From: Ptiloglossa arizonensis
Taxonomy: Eukaryota; Arthropoda; Insecta; Hymenoptera; Colletidae
Assembly (NCBI RefSeq): GCF_051014685.1
Contig: NC_135058.1
Location: 8,904,811 to 8,968,810, forward strand
DNA length: 64,000 nucleotides
Reading direction: 5' to 3'
Program-made: the position numbers and the translations under genes
The notes under the pieces: generated by a model
Databases searched by the model: none
Seen by the model: only the letters and a program-made list of their open reading frames with translations
What the model was told of the DNA's origin: nothing
Shown: positions 1 through 12,115 of the stretch, piece after piece
Position numbering within the stretch: the stretch's first letter is position 1
Layout of the letters: every line of letters starts with the position of its first letter

Positions 1-2295
1 CCGATACAAAAGTAAATTCGGTGGTCTGCGATAAATTGAACTTTGAACGATTTTAAAGAGTCACGATAAATGATACACAAGGTAACCATTATTAATTACA
101 TTCCAGATTGTAATACAAGAACTAATAGGTCTCCAAGTCACAATTCACCGAATTCGTCGTTTCATAGGCTACGATTTAAAATAATTTAAGGTGACCTCGA
201 TATCTCGTAAAATACAAAACCAAAAAAAGTGAAAACGTTTCCGTTCGACGAACAAATTTCGTACAAAAGTTTCTCCCAAAATCGATAAACGACTCGTTAT
301 CTCGAACAGCAACAATAATTGTTATTGACCCACTCTACGTGACCTTTGATTCTTCGAGCATTTTTTTTCAGAACACCCTATACTTGACACGATTCATTAA
401 ACGCAGCGTTGCTCGCAAGTTTCTTCCAACGAGTAACGAACGTGCGTAACTGTACCAACAACGAATGCATTATTACTCGAAAAAGTTGGAATAATTATAC
501 GACAACGGATGAACGATCGTTCATCTTTTACTCGTTATGAAAAATTTGTATCCGATCACAAAATTTCGTATAAAATTTCCCCGAACAAATAACCGAAAAA
601 TCCACATTCGTGATTCGAATAATTATCAACAATAATTCCCGAACGTTTCGCCCATTAATTACTACTTCTCTGCGAATACGAAACATCAAATGAAAATTTA
701 TCTACACAAACACCATCCGCTCAAAAAATTCACAAACTGTAAAAAATTTCCCTTAAAAATTCCCAAAGTTTATCCAAATAAAGGGACAAAATTTCGAACA
801 ACCTCTTAAAAAATCACAAATATCCCGTGTATAGATCGTTCGTGCCTCGATACATTTATCCCTCTGAAAATTTCGTTCGTCTTAGTTTTGTTTGTTACAC
901 GAAACGAATGTGACGAGAAAAGAAAAGCAGAAAAAAATCGCGTGGTAAACCGCGACGAATAAAAGTTGCGGAATGGCTCGTAAAGAAGCTGAATGGCTCG
1001 CGGACGCGTAACACGCGTGCATAGAATCCGAACCACGAGGCCTCCACGTTCCCCGGGCTATGTGCATACTTGAGTGTGCATAGCTTCCGCTCGGACAAAC
1101 AATTCTCTGCCTACATCTGTCGATTTGTCTGCTCGGTTCGCCTACGCGGCGACACGACGTTTGCGCAAACGTTTCCTAGATAAGATCCTGTGTACACCTA
1201 GGTGTATTGACTGCAGTCAATGAATTAACGATGAGGGATAGCCCGGTGGCTCGCGACACTTAAAAACCAAGCGCGGTGCTCGAGCAACCTTCCCGGATAA
1301 GATAAAAGAACGCATAATGGAATACGAGGAATCACCGTTAACTTTTACCGCGGTTATTCCGAATCGGTGGTCTTTTACGTCGCGAGTTTGCGCTAACTCG
1401 TGGTATCCGTTGGTTTTTCCTGGTTTTCCGCTCGCGACGATTGCTTCCCGGTGCGATAAATCGTAACACATGACACACTAGGTATCGCTCGTGATTATTA
1501 CTGGGATCGAGAATCTTGTGTTTAGCGCGGTGAGAGGAAAAAACAAAGAAAAAAAGAAAAGGAAACGTTACCTCGAGCGGAAAAACTCGAGTAATCTACG
1601 TTTACAATTGATTGGAAAATTGTATCGTTGCTATCTACAATCAACAAAATTTACCCGACTGGAGAACCGCGATTCGAACGATTTCCTCGTCCCGAGCGAA
1701 CACACTCTTTCGTACCCGCGAGCATAAATTATAATTACAGATATCGTTATGAATATTCCGGGTTGGTTTCCCCAGGGTCGTTCGATATCGGTAGTTTTCG
1801 TTGTCGAGGAAAATATAATTTCCATTGTTCTTATTTTTCGCTGGTACCAGCGCCAATCGCTGGTGTATCGTCGCGCGTTACCAAAGCGGTTGGTTTGCAT
1901 TGCAAATATCGACGTTGAACAAAAATAAAAAAAAGAAAACCGTTGAAACGTTAAGTACGCGTCGTCTCGAATGTGTAACAATCGTTTGGCGTTTAACCGG
2001 TCGATAATCGGTACAATTTACGAACGATACCGTGTTTTTCGTAACGATACGAAATTACGCGCGAATTGAGCGAACAAAGATGGCGTCCACATCGGATTTT
2101 TCTCCGCGTGGTTGCGTGTTTCTAATCGGGGAACTTCGACGTCGTCGGAGTTATTAAATATAATTTCTCGACGCGAATCAACCTCGAGAAGTTGTTGCAC
2201 ACTTTCGAGTAACGAGACTTCGTTTCGCGGTGGGGTTTGGGGGGCGTTGGTCGATGGGAGGGGTTGATTTATGACCGTTGAAAATAGAGGTCTAC
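1..2295 (-). other. gro: 5' part of groucho intron 2
   Basis: This is the sequence downstream of exon 2 on the minus strand, starting with donor GTAGAC at 2295. I looked for the next exon (expected L-K-L-E-C-E-K-L and M-Q-R-H-Y-V-M) and found no trace, so the intron continues past the left edge. The first 900 bases are AT-rich; 900-1500 is more CpG-rich. No repeat array or RNA gene was seen. Confidence 0.75.
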
Positions 2296-2393
2296 CTGTG
2301 ATACTGTGTCTGAAGAAAGTTGAAGTCCTCCTTGATACGATCGCACAGCTCGCCGATCGAGAATTTATATTGCTGGCCGGGCTGCGGCGGACC
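2296..2393 (-). CDS. gro: groucho coding exon 2, start of the Q (tetramerisation) domain
   Basis: Seen: on the minus strand a pyrimidine-rich acceptor ending GTGTTTCAG (AG at 2395-2394) is followed by 32 codons and two extra bases. They read GPPQPGQQ, then YKFSIGEL, then CDRIKEDF, then NFLQTQYH, with AG left over for a split Ser codon. Known: Groucho/TLE Q domains begin with a K-F-S/T start, a D/E-R-I-K-E-E/D-F helix and F-L-Q-A/T-Q-Y-H-S. This stretch is the first half of amphipathic helix 1, which drives tetramer formation. The family's exon border also falls inside the Ser after QYH, matching the phase here. The donor GTAGAC (2295-2290) is a poor match to GTRAGT. Exon 3, expected to start LKLECEKL, is not found in 1-2295, so the rest of the Q domain and the WD40 propeller lie outside the window. 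A 136-codon plus-strand frame over this exon is a shadow. Confidence 0.93.
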
Positions 2394-2412
2394 CTGAAAC
2401 ACGAAAATAAAA

Positions 2413-4735
2413 CGATAAGGTCAGTTCATCCGGCGATCCAACAGTTTTTCGCTCGTCGGGACATGTTGCGCTGTTCTCACTCTCACTCTCTCTTTTTCTC
2501 TCGTTCTCTCACTCTCGAGCAAAAAACCGTGCCCAACGAGAAGACCAAATTTTCACACGCGAAACCGCTTTGTCCCTCGGTTCGGTTGGTCGCGTCGCGT
2601 CATGTCGCTACGAAGATACCAATCGTACGCGACCAGGACTCGAGACGATCGGTATTTATTTATACCTTACGGAACCGATAACGTATCAAATAAAGATCGT
2701 ATAAAACGGTTGTAATTACCATTTCGCTCGTATCTACCGGTAATTACCTACAATTTATGTAGAATAATACTTGGGAATCGATTCGAGTCACCGTGGAATT
2801 CTTCAACGAGGTAATAAAGTAAGGGAAGAGAATTGTGTAAAATTAAGACAGTAGACACTTTGGAAATTTTCAGTGAAAAAATATTCCAACGACTCGAAAA
2901 TTATTACAAGGTAACAGAGAGATGTTGAGACCTGGCGTGTCGTTGCAAAAATTAAGGGTTTGCTATTTTTTCGGTGATAAATCGAGACTAGTAATTATGT
3001 AATTATTCTAAAAAAAAAAACAGTGATTCCCTTCTTCGGTGCAACTTCTCCAATAAGAGAAAAATCATGGAAAGTTTACCAACGAGAGCAGACGGTCTCT
3101 CGAGCGGGTAACGATGTAACAGCTGGAAGATGAAATTAAAACGATTACCACCGAGATTGTGTACAGCGGGGTAATAGGAAGGAAAGTTTCCTCGATAAAA
3201 GAATTCGTTAATGGAGTGAGTAGTTGTACGTCATAATTGTGTAAATACGCTAGAGTCAACGAAAGAATCGACTCGTTTGATGAGATTATTCCTCGTTCCA
3301 TCCAGGAACGAGAATATACCACTAACGTACGGGACACTTGCGACGAAGTATTTAAAACATTCTACGACTTCGCGATCGTCGAACAACGTTGTCAGTTACA
3401 TCATCAATTACACACCGGCTCGACTCGCTGCCTGTTGATATTGAAACAACCTCGTCTTTCGAACACCGATACAACTCGTCCGTAATCATCGCTTGTAAAT
3501 GGTAATACCGTACCATTACCCTGTTTCGTGTAATTTTTTAACCGTACGTATCCTCTACCGGTACTACAATTTCAATCTAGACTCTTCCCTCGAGCTTACG
3601 TTAATTAAATAACGGTGTGATTTTTGTTGCGCGTCGTTTCATCGCCACGGTAACGACAACTTTCTACACCGTTCTTTGGTTTCTTTTCCCTCCGCGTTTA
3701 CTTTCTCTCGTTACCAGTGTGCATATTCGTGTAATCAAGACGCGGTGTTTTTAACGTAATTTTTATGAACAATATCGAAAAATGTAACACGAGTGCCTCT
3801 CGAACGTAGAGCAACGAATTGTATGTTTCATTTCGATGATTGCGCAAAAGCATTCGTCGATTAATGTATTAAATGCGCAAGGTTTATTCTTTGGTTACAA
3901 AAACCAAAAACTCTCGCGTCCAATTTAACCCTACGAACTCTACTAGCACCTATGTCATCGATAAACTCGTTAAAAGAGAGAAGACTACCCTTGGGTACGA
4001 AACAACTTCTTAAATTTCCCAAGTCTTCTCTTCCTTCTACTACGTCGTTGAAAATGGCATTTTGAACGCTACGTCCTCTTACAAAAAAAAAACAATACAG
4101 CGTACACCGTGGATTTTCGCCAGAACTAAATCTTCGCAAAGAAATTCGCCTTCGAATCGTCGAAGAGCGATACCTGGATCGAGTAGCGCGTTTCGCGCGT
4201 TTCGTTCTCAAACTTTCGAAAACGAGAAGCCTAAGAAGGACCGAGAACGTTAAGGTAGGATTTCCAACGAGCGTCAAACGCGTGGCAATATCGTGTTCTT
4301 TCGTCGCAAGAACGCGCGGGTCTGCCTCTGTTCTCCTTGTACACAGCGTTTGACGCTTACGGTAAATCCTGCCCTCGAGTGGTTGAAATCTCTGCGTTGA
4401 ACCGCAGCGCCCTCTGAACGGTCGGTGAAATTATTTTTCCCCGTGCGTTGAGTTCATCGGCGTAGGACATCACACCGAGAGATGCGCGCGCACGCGAAAC
4501 GTCGAGCGAAATCAACAAACGACGACGTCTGTTTCCCGCGATTACGTTCGAGCGAAAGATACAGGCGATATCCTTCGACCGGTTTCGACGTTTAGCAAAT
4601 AGGTTCGTCTAAGAGGGTCTCCGAGGCGTCGAGTGTTTTCCAAGAGTAATCGGACGTCGTGATTGCGTACGGAACGAACGGTAATCCTTCGATGTGCCGG
4701 ATGCACTTGTCACGGCCCACGTAAGCAGCCGCCTC
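2413..4735. other. gro: intron segment with no recognised feature
   Basis: AT-rich to mixed unique sequence next to exon 2. No conserved exon, tandem array or mobile element was seen. Open frames here (up to 138 codons at 3861-4277, minus) resemble no known protein. Confidence 0.6.
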
Positions 4736-4741
4736 TGGCGC

Positions 4742-4834
4742 ACGAACGTACGAACGAACGAACGAACGAACGAAAGCGTTCGCGCGAACCAGCAAGCTGC
4801 TAGCGAGAGAACGAACGAACGAGCGCGCGCACGA
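4742..4834. repeat. (CGAA)n microsatellite
   Basis: Runs of CGAA at 4742-4774 and again at 4804-4834, with short CG-rich sequence between. A similar block preceded by ACGTAC occurs at 47907-47935. These produce the Arg/Thr/Asn-rich open frames seen across them. Confidence 0.85.
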
Positions 4835-4920
4835 GCAGCCGTAAGCGGCGGAAATCGTGCTGCTGCTTCGGCTTCCGTTCGTTGATTACGACTCCAGTTT
4901 AAACCTGAGCGTACCGGGCT

Positions 4921-4925
<5 letters not shown>

Positions 4926-4956
<31 letters not shown>
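4926..4956. repeat. (CT)n microsatellite
   Basis: About 30 bases of CT repeats, extended at both ends by further C/T-rich sequence. Confidence 0.9.
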
Positions 4957-4958
<2 letters not shown>

Positions 4959-6943
4959 TTCTCTCTTCTCCTCGTCGACCAATTTCAGCTCGTAAAAGCT
5001 CCGCGCGCCAGGAAAAAACGAGTCAGGAAACACTTTACATGGAAATCGACTCTCGCGCGCGAGAAACATTGTTTCCTACCCTGGCAAATATTCTCGCCGC
5101 GGGGGCGAAGAGCGGCGCGGGGCTAGGAAAGAGAGAGCGGGAGAGAGGTAAAGAGAGAGAGGGGACGGAGAAAAGTTTCCCGTAAGTACAGTGTTGCGAT
5201 ATTGCTTCGCCGAGCGTAACGATACAACGACCGCCCCGCTGGTATCGTTTCGCGGATAATCGACTTCGGTGTGCAGCGCGCACAATCGCCGGGTAATCGC
5301 GGTTGATTATCGTCACTGGAGCGTGATCTCGGCCCATTATTAATTATCGCGTTGCGGCGGCGTCTTTCGACGCTGAAAATAAGACACGACCGCACCGAGC
5401 GTTCAAGTCCCCTCCCACACGGCCCTACGCCAATGTTGCGCTCCCTCGTTTCGACGCGAAACGAACACGCCGAATCGTGTAACGTGGCAACGTTCGCGTT
5501 CGACGTTACGCCGCGTGTGTTTACACTCGGGCTCGACGAACGTTCGCTCGCCAACGACCTAGCTCGAACCTTCGCTCTGTTTTGACTCCGAATACGAGCC
5601 ACGTGTTTACAATACAGCGAACGCGACGACCTCGTCTCATCTTACGCTCTCACCGCGCTCGAAAAATGTACATTCGACTTCGGTCTTCTGTACCGGTGCT
5701 CGTATACATACGGTCAACATGGATATTTCGTTCCACGATCTCGCGGACAGGAAATACGCTTTTCGGCGAAACGAACGTATGTGTCTGTGTCGATCGAGAC
5801 GCTATCTCCGGTACATTTGTGTATTACACCGCGAAGTAATACGGAACTGGAATCTCAAGGATCTAGAAGATTGCAACGTGTACGTGCTTTGCTGGGATTT
5901 TGTCTATATTTTTAAATTGGATCATTGTACGTTATTTGTCATTTTTTAAAACAAAAGAATTTCTGCACATCGTTTTACCCGGTTGCTGAATAATCGACTT
6001 GGCGAATTCTGTACGAGCCGACAGGTGCCTCCCCCTACAAACTTAAATACCTTTGCTGTGTTATAGAAATATTCATTTTACACAGGGAAGCTGCAAACTC
6101 TGCTCTAAGATTCTTATTAACTTCTTATCAAATATAAAAAGACACTCGAAAAGTAATAGCATTGTACTACTCTTCTGTGTCTAAAAAAAAAAATAATAAA
6201 AATCCAAGATCACGGTCTCCCCCGTAAGTGTTCTCCACAGAGACCTATCCGAACATCGAATGCACGCACAAGTTCGAAAAATCCGACAGCCTTAAAAAAA
6301 AAAGAAAACACCACATACGCTATTCTCGAATAAAAAATCAATCTCTCCGTAACCACTCTAACTGGTATTCGATGCACAGGTGGGAGTTCGAGAGATCGCG
6401 TAACGTTTCAGATTCGTTCCTCGACGACAATCCGATTCTCTCTAACACGCTCGAAGGCGGTATTATCCCCGGATGTCTTCGGTGAACGTTCCAACGACCG
6501 ATAGGTAACCGAGACGGCCACGTGTCCCGGCATCGTCCAGCAACTTTTTACTCCCGAGCGAAAACACCGCGCCCGAGAGTGGCAGGAACGACGGAAATAG
6601 TGGCGCAAATTCGGTTGCTGCCACGGCATTTGAGAGCCCGATGGAAACCCACGCTTACCGACTTCGGCGGCAGCTGTACCAGCGCCCACGACCGTAAAAG
6701 CCACATTATTACCGGTAGTACCGCTGCTACCCACCTCCGTATACCTGTCGGTAATAACGTTACGAGCGTGTTATCGATCGTTTTGCACGTCGTACCCCGC
6801 AAAACGGATACGCCACGACGGCCTCGTAAAAGCTGAAATAGTTCTCCCCCTCCGCCGCCCCATCACCCCTCCGTCCACCATCCCGTGGCTCTTTTCTCCT
6901 CTCCTCGTCGCTCGACGTCCTTTCCATCGCGCGCCAAGGGAAC

Positions 6944-6952
6944 CTATATATA

Positions 6953-7001
<49 letters not shown>

Positions 7002-7040
7002 GTATATATATATATGTGTGTATATACATATATATATATA
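6944..7040. repeat. (TA)n/(TG)n compound microsatellite
   Basis: About 97 bases of alternating TA with TG interruptions. It yields Tyr/Ile-rich spurious frames on both strands, so those frames are not genes. Confidence 0.92.
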
Positions 7041-7049
7041 CCTGTGCAC

Positions 7050-8150
7050 ATTTATTCTGTACAAGCTGCGCTAGCCCCCGTGTCTCGCGGGCTTTAATAA
7101 AAAGGCTCAAACGTAAAAGTTGATCGCGAAACACGCTCACGGGGGAGAGAAAATATGAAATGTGTTCCCAGTTACCGCGCGCACGGAGGGAAATTAACGT
7201 TACGGTATGTCGTCGAGCAATTATTACGGGACGCGTTCGAAGCGTGGTGCTTTTTTTTTTTTTAAAAGTATTGCATTTTTAATACGCGACGGTGTTTTCG
7301 TTCCGCGCAAGAACCGCGATGCAGGGAACAGCCAGCTAGGATCGAGGAATTTTACACGAACGTGTGAAATAAGCATCGAACCGTGATCGATTCAACGAAC
7401 GAAATATATTTAAGAAATGTATCGCGAACGACCGAGACGAACGAAAAATAACGAACCGAAAAACCTTCGAATACGATTATTATTCACTTTGGAAATTTAA
7501 CGTTCGGAACGTGCGACTTATAAAACGTGTTTGCAGATACGAAACGATTTAATTAGTCACGTTCTCGTTGCGCTGCATTAAATAATGCGAGAAATGTCAA
7601 GGCGGAAAAGCAACGGATACGATATTCCAAGTGGATACATTAATACGTGGCATTATACTGATGTATACTTGACACCGGGTTCAATTCCTATTAAAACGAT
7701 TCATCGCGCATACATATTGATACATCTTTCGTCTTTCCGAGAATCGTTCCGAATGAAACGTTACTCACCGTGTATCGATTCACTCCTCGTCGCTGCGAAT
7801 ACATTCGCGATGAAAAATTCTCAATTCGATGTATTTGTGAAAAATATTCGCCGGTATGTTTACACTGAACAGAAAATACAAACGAGACAAACAAATGCAC
7901 TCGCGATGGTTCACTTGCGGCGATATGAAATATCGTAGTAGAGAATTCCGAAAACTATTAGCAAAAGAAAACAGTATTAGGGTTTCCAAAATGGAGAATA
8001 TACAATTTAGTAAAATGTTTATACACTGTAAAAAACATCGTGTTTCATTTCCACCAAAAAGAAAAAAAACGAAATGACTTTCCGAACAACCCAATATAAA
8101 AGAAAATACAAGATACAATCGCGTTAAAATTCCCATTATAAGCGTATTGC
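7050..8150. other. gro: intron segment, unique sequence
   Basis: Mixed, moderately AT-rich unique sequence with nothing recognised. Open frames at 7585-7938 (plus) and 7780-8169 (minus) overlap each other and show no family features. Confidence 0.5.
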
Positions 8151-8730
8151 AGATGACGAACGAAGCCACGTTTTCAGTAGGTCAGTTGCAACCTGATAAA
8201 ATGAACGACACTTACGAAACAAAATGAAGAAATTATTTTACCCCAGTCTGTGTGAAACATTTTGCGTCACTCGCCGCATCTCGTAGCCACCCAGAGCAGT
8301 GAGAGGCGGGGTTGAGGGGCAGTTGTGTCGGATAAAACGACACTTACGAAACCAAGGCCGGTGACTTCGTTCCTCTCAACGAAACCGACAAATTTACCCA
8401 CGTCTGTACAGACATTTACCGGTACCCCAAAACCTGCAATTGCAGATGACGAGCGAGGTCGCGTTTGCGGCAGGTCAGTTGCACCCGCTAAAACGAACGA
8501 CACTTACGAAACAAAATGAAGAAATTAATTTACCCGAGTCTGTATAAAACGTTTTGTATCGCTCTCCGCATGCCGTAGCCACCCAGAGCAGGGACACGGA
8601 GGGTTGAGGGGCAGTTGTGTGGGATAAAACCAACGACACTTACGAAACCAAGCCCGATGACTTCGCTCGAATCGATACCGTGGCTTATCAGGTTAGCGTA
8701 ATATTTGCCAGCGAGTCGACGCTTCGCTGG
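8151..8730. repeat. 292-bp tandem duplication
   Basis: Two diverged copies, starting at 8151 and 8443 with AGATGACGA. Each holds GGTCAGTTGCA, AACGACACTTACGAAAC (twice per copy, near 8204, 8336, 8495 and 8632), AATGAAGAAATT, GTAGCCACCCAGAGCAG and GGGTTGAGGGGCAGTTGTGT in the same order. Divergence is visible but low. No transposase or terminal repeat was found, so this is a local segmental duplication or the remnant of a longer array. Confidence 0.85.
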
Positions 8731-9174
8731 GCGTCACGAAGCCGTCAAAGGCGAGAACCGTGCGTATCTTGTTTGTCGCGCGTTACGGGCGCACGGATAT
8801 CAACGCCGCCTATCGACGGCGACGCGAAACCCGCGTCGTGACGGTTGGCTCGCGTTTTTAAACGATATCGAACTCGTGTAAACGCATCGGGATACCCGGG
8901 CATCCGATTAACGTAGACCCGCCGCCTTAAAGGCCGAGCGAAGCGAGTGAACGCGAGAAGGGCTTGCAAGAATCGACGGTGCCACGCGCTCTGCTGATCG
9001 GCAGAATCGTTGATCCCATTTGTCCGCGCAAAGCCACCCGCGGTCAATCCAATTAATTTATTGGCTTTCGCCCGCGGAGTCCACTCCCCCTCTCTCTCCC
9101 TCTCTTTCACCCTCTTCCCACTCTCGCTCGCTATAACACTATACTTAACGGCACGAGCTTCTGTCAGCCGCGCC

Positions 9175-9200
9175 GCGGTAGGTAGGTAGGTGGGTAGGTA
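9175..9200. repeat. (GGTA)n short microsatellite
   Basis: Six GGTA-type repeats with one GGTG variant. TAGGTAG heptamers in it resemble the Zelda motif (CAGGTAG), but the simple repeat explains them. Confidence 0.8.
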
Positions 9201-10244
9201 ATACGCGCAAAGGAATAAGAAAAAGCTCGAATCCGACCACCGATTACGATTGAACGGTTCTTTCGCGAAACACAGACGTTATATACACACGCAATACGCT
9301 ACCATCAACCCTTTCGACTCCAAAGGAGACCCTCGCTCGTCACCTGATTTGGAATTTGGATTTCGTGGTTTGGAATTCAAATTGGAATTTAAATATCACG
9401 TTTTTTTTTTTAGCGTGAACGTACGTACGCGAAGTATATGAAAATGTTCCATGCTGGATAAATTTTACGACTCGAAGGATTTTTTCGTGGCGTTGGTCTC
9501 TGGTAGGAAAGAAGCATCGAGTGCGAATGGAATATAATTTCTCCTTTACAAACAACGAGTCGAAACGCAATGTCATTTTGGTTAGTTTTAAGTGCACGTG
9601 TTTGGGGCACGTTGCTCCAAGTATACTATACGCGTGCGCAAGTTGACCCCCTAGCGTTGTTACAATCTACAAACACGTTTTACCCACGCAACATTACGAC
9701 TTTCGTCCTCCGCAGCGTGAAAGCCCAATGTGATCTCGTTTTTCTTTCTAGCGAAATAAACAAAATGTGTCTCGTAGCGTCAATGGTGCACCATCCATAG
9801 GATCGATTCGGACCACCGATTGGTGGAACACTATTTTCGTTCCAGCGATCGGCAAACCTCGCGCCGTTTCCGCGTTCGAACAAAATCGTTCGTATCGATT
9901 GTATTCTAGGGAGAAAGAAAGACCAGTCCCGAAAGGTATGGGAACTGGTATCGCGGTGGATGTTTAGTCGGGCCCCGGTAAGGCCTGCGACCGAGCAAAA
10001 TTGCTCGACACTGTCTCCGCATTCTGGTTACTCGTGGTACCACATTCTCCTTAACCCGAGACTGATCTTTCGTTCTCCCTACAATACGTGTACCCAAATA
10101 AGGATTCCTCGTATCCCAAGCCGTATACCGAAACAGCTGCCGCGTACACAACCAGCTCGTAAGTTTAATTGCCATTTCGTGCCCCACGATGTTGGAAGCG
10201 TGGCAATACCTTCGAGCACTGGTATTTAGAATCCATTTTACGTA

Positions 10245-10306
10245 GTTTTTCTTCTTCTTTTTTTCTTCGTTTCCTTTCTTCTTTCTTTTTTTTTTTTTTT
10301 TTTTTT
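10245..10306. repeat. T-rich tract with 22-base poly-T
   Basis: Sixty bases of T with scattered C, ending in an uninterrupted T run of about 22. It encodes poly-Phe on plus and poly-Lys on minus in spurious frames. It could be the tail of an old retroposed sequence inserted on the minus strand; nothing upstream supports that. Confidence 0.85.
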
Positions 10307-10531
10307 AATAATTCACCATCGTACCCCGACACAGCCGTACGAAAATACAAAAATTTCCCTCGGTAAAGCTTTCTATCTATTTGAAAAATAGCACATTTCC
10401 ACGGAACGCTCGTGCACTTCCAGCGGTGTTAATATGTATCAGTTCCATGGAATATGTTTTAATTACCGAGTCCGGGTTATGCGAGCTATATTTTTCCGTT
10501 TCAAGAATTCCATGCTTTTCATTATTTCGCT

Positions 10532-10558
10532 GACGTGTACGTACGGTACGTACACGTC
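10532..10558. repeat. 27-bp near-perfect palindrome
   Basis: GACGTGTACGTAC at 10532-10544, one base, then its exact reverse complement at 10546-10558. Thirteen-base arms with a one-base centre; no match outside the arms. Confidence 0.95.
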
Positions 10559-11640
10559 GCTACGTTATAATTGCCACTTTGTGCGCGAAACCAGACCGCC
10601 ATAAATATTCCCATTTCGAGATACTCGCCTCTTTTAAAATGCAGCGTGCAATTTCTACGGAAATATTTCTGCACAACCCGGAACGCGCGGAATGCCAGAT
10701 CCTTGCAAAAGATCAGATTGGTCAGGGGGTCGAGTGAAAGTTTTCGCGATATCGATCGACGAGTGGGTTTAACGTTGTATTCGTCTTAAACGAGCTTTCT
10801 TCGTGCCGAGGTACACGGTGTTTCGCACAATTTGGACACGTAACTCGTGGAACGGATCGGGTATACGTTATGGTTCGAAAAGAATACGTTCGATACGGTT
10901 CAAACCCGCCCTTTCATTGTTTCGATGATTTTCATTTTAAATCGAGCGAATGCAATGGACTCGACTCGCGAATATTCACGTTTGGTATCTTTGTGTGTGA
11001 GTGTAACTATTAGTATGTGTATGTACTGGTATTTTACATTGAGTGGATCACTTGTGAACAAATTTATAACATCGGAGGAACAATTTCAATTCCTTCTATC
11101 GACTTGTATCGAACATTTCTGATAATATTTTACTGAAAGACGATTGACAGAATTGTAATGTCAGGTAGAATAAATCGACAAATCGTTACTCGATCCGAGC
11201 AAATTTTTCAATCGGATTCGTCTAAAGAGCAATTTTATTTATTAAAAATTTCGAACAAAGTACACGAAGAAAATGTACGACTGCAGACAAGAAGGTGCAC
11301 AAACAAATAAACGAAAACTTAGGCAAAACGAAATAAAAAAAATTCTTTCATGTATGTAAATTATGACCAGTATCTCTAATACGAGAATGAAAGGAAAACT
11401 GTTTCATTGGTCGCGTTTGAATGACGATCGGCATCGATTCTAGTCGCGAAGTCGTTTAAAATATTTTTCACCGTTAAACTCGATCCCGAAATTGCATCCG
11501 CGTTTTTCCCACCACCCTGTACAGCGTTTCGACTTTAATTACGCGCGATACGCGGATACGTTCCGAATTAACGCAACGCGGCTCCATTTCCACCGTGTTT
11601 CCCTCCCCCCTCGTCATTTGAATAAAACGTAAAAAAGAAG

Positions 11641-11695
11641 AAAAGAACGAAAAAAAAAAAAAAAAAAAATAAATAAATAAAAAAACAAAGGAGAA
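11641..11695. repeat. poly-A and (AAAT)n tract
   Basis: An uninterrupted A run of about 20 followed by AAAT repeats. A short tandem A-rich tail of this type is compatible with a retroposon end, but no element body was recognised upstream. Confidence 0.8.
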
Positions 11696-12061
11696 CCCGT
11701 ATCGCCGTGATTTGAAAAATTTGATTCCCGTTCGGTCCCCGTAGGAAGCAACGCAGCTAAAATCAACCGGGACGCCGCGGTGGCGGCAATCGCCGTGGAA
11801 AGATTAAATTCAGATTTTTCGATTTAATGTTATTAGCTTAACGGACACACGCGAAGCGCGCCGCGGGATCCAATATCGTTCGCGCTGATTGGCGCGATCA
11901 AATAAAGGCGTAATAAATAAGTGTCGTCGCTATAAAATCAAATTAAAACGCGACGCGGAAAATTCTCTGCGCCGTGGAACATTGTTTGCCGCGCACGGTC
12001 GTGTCAATAATAAAACGCGCGCGCGAACCTTGTTCCCGATGTGTATTCGATAAAATGCAGC

Positions 12062-12115
12062 GGGGGGGGGGGGGGGGGGGGAGGAGGTGTGTGCACGCGT
12101 GCACGCGTGCACGCG
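12062..12115. repeat. G20 homopolymer next to alternating purine-pyrimidine tract
   Basis: Twenty consecutive G at 12062-12081, then GAGGA, then 29 bases of strict purine/pyrimidine alternation at 12087-12115 built on GTGCACGC (three 8-base units). The frames across it are composition artefacts. Confidence 0.95.

Noticed and set aside
1665..1685. GTTCGAATC on the minus strand as a tRNA B box
   Set aside because: The flanking bases do not form a T stem and no A box or acceptor stem is nearby.
1..2295. groucho exon 3 in the left end
   Set aside because: Searched the minus strand for codons of LKLECEKL and MQRHYVM; nothing similar is present.
11505..11525. CCACCCTGTACAG and similar words (also near 375 and 35871) as ends of a known transposon
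   Set aside because: Only short, isolated resemblances to common insect repeat termini; no paired end or body could be shown.
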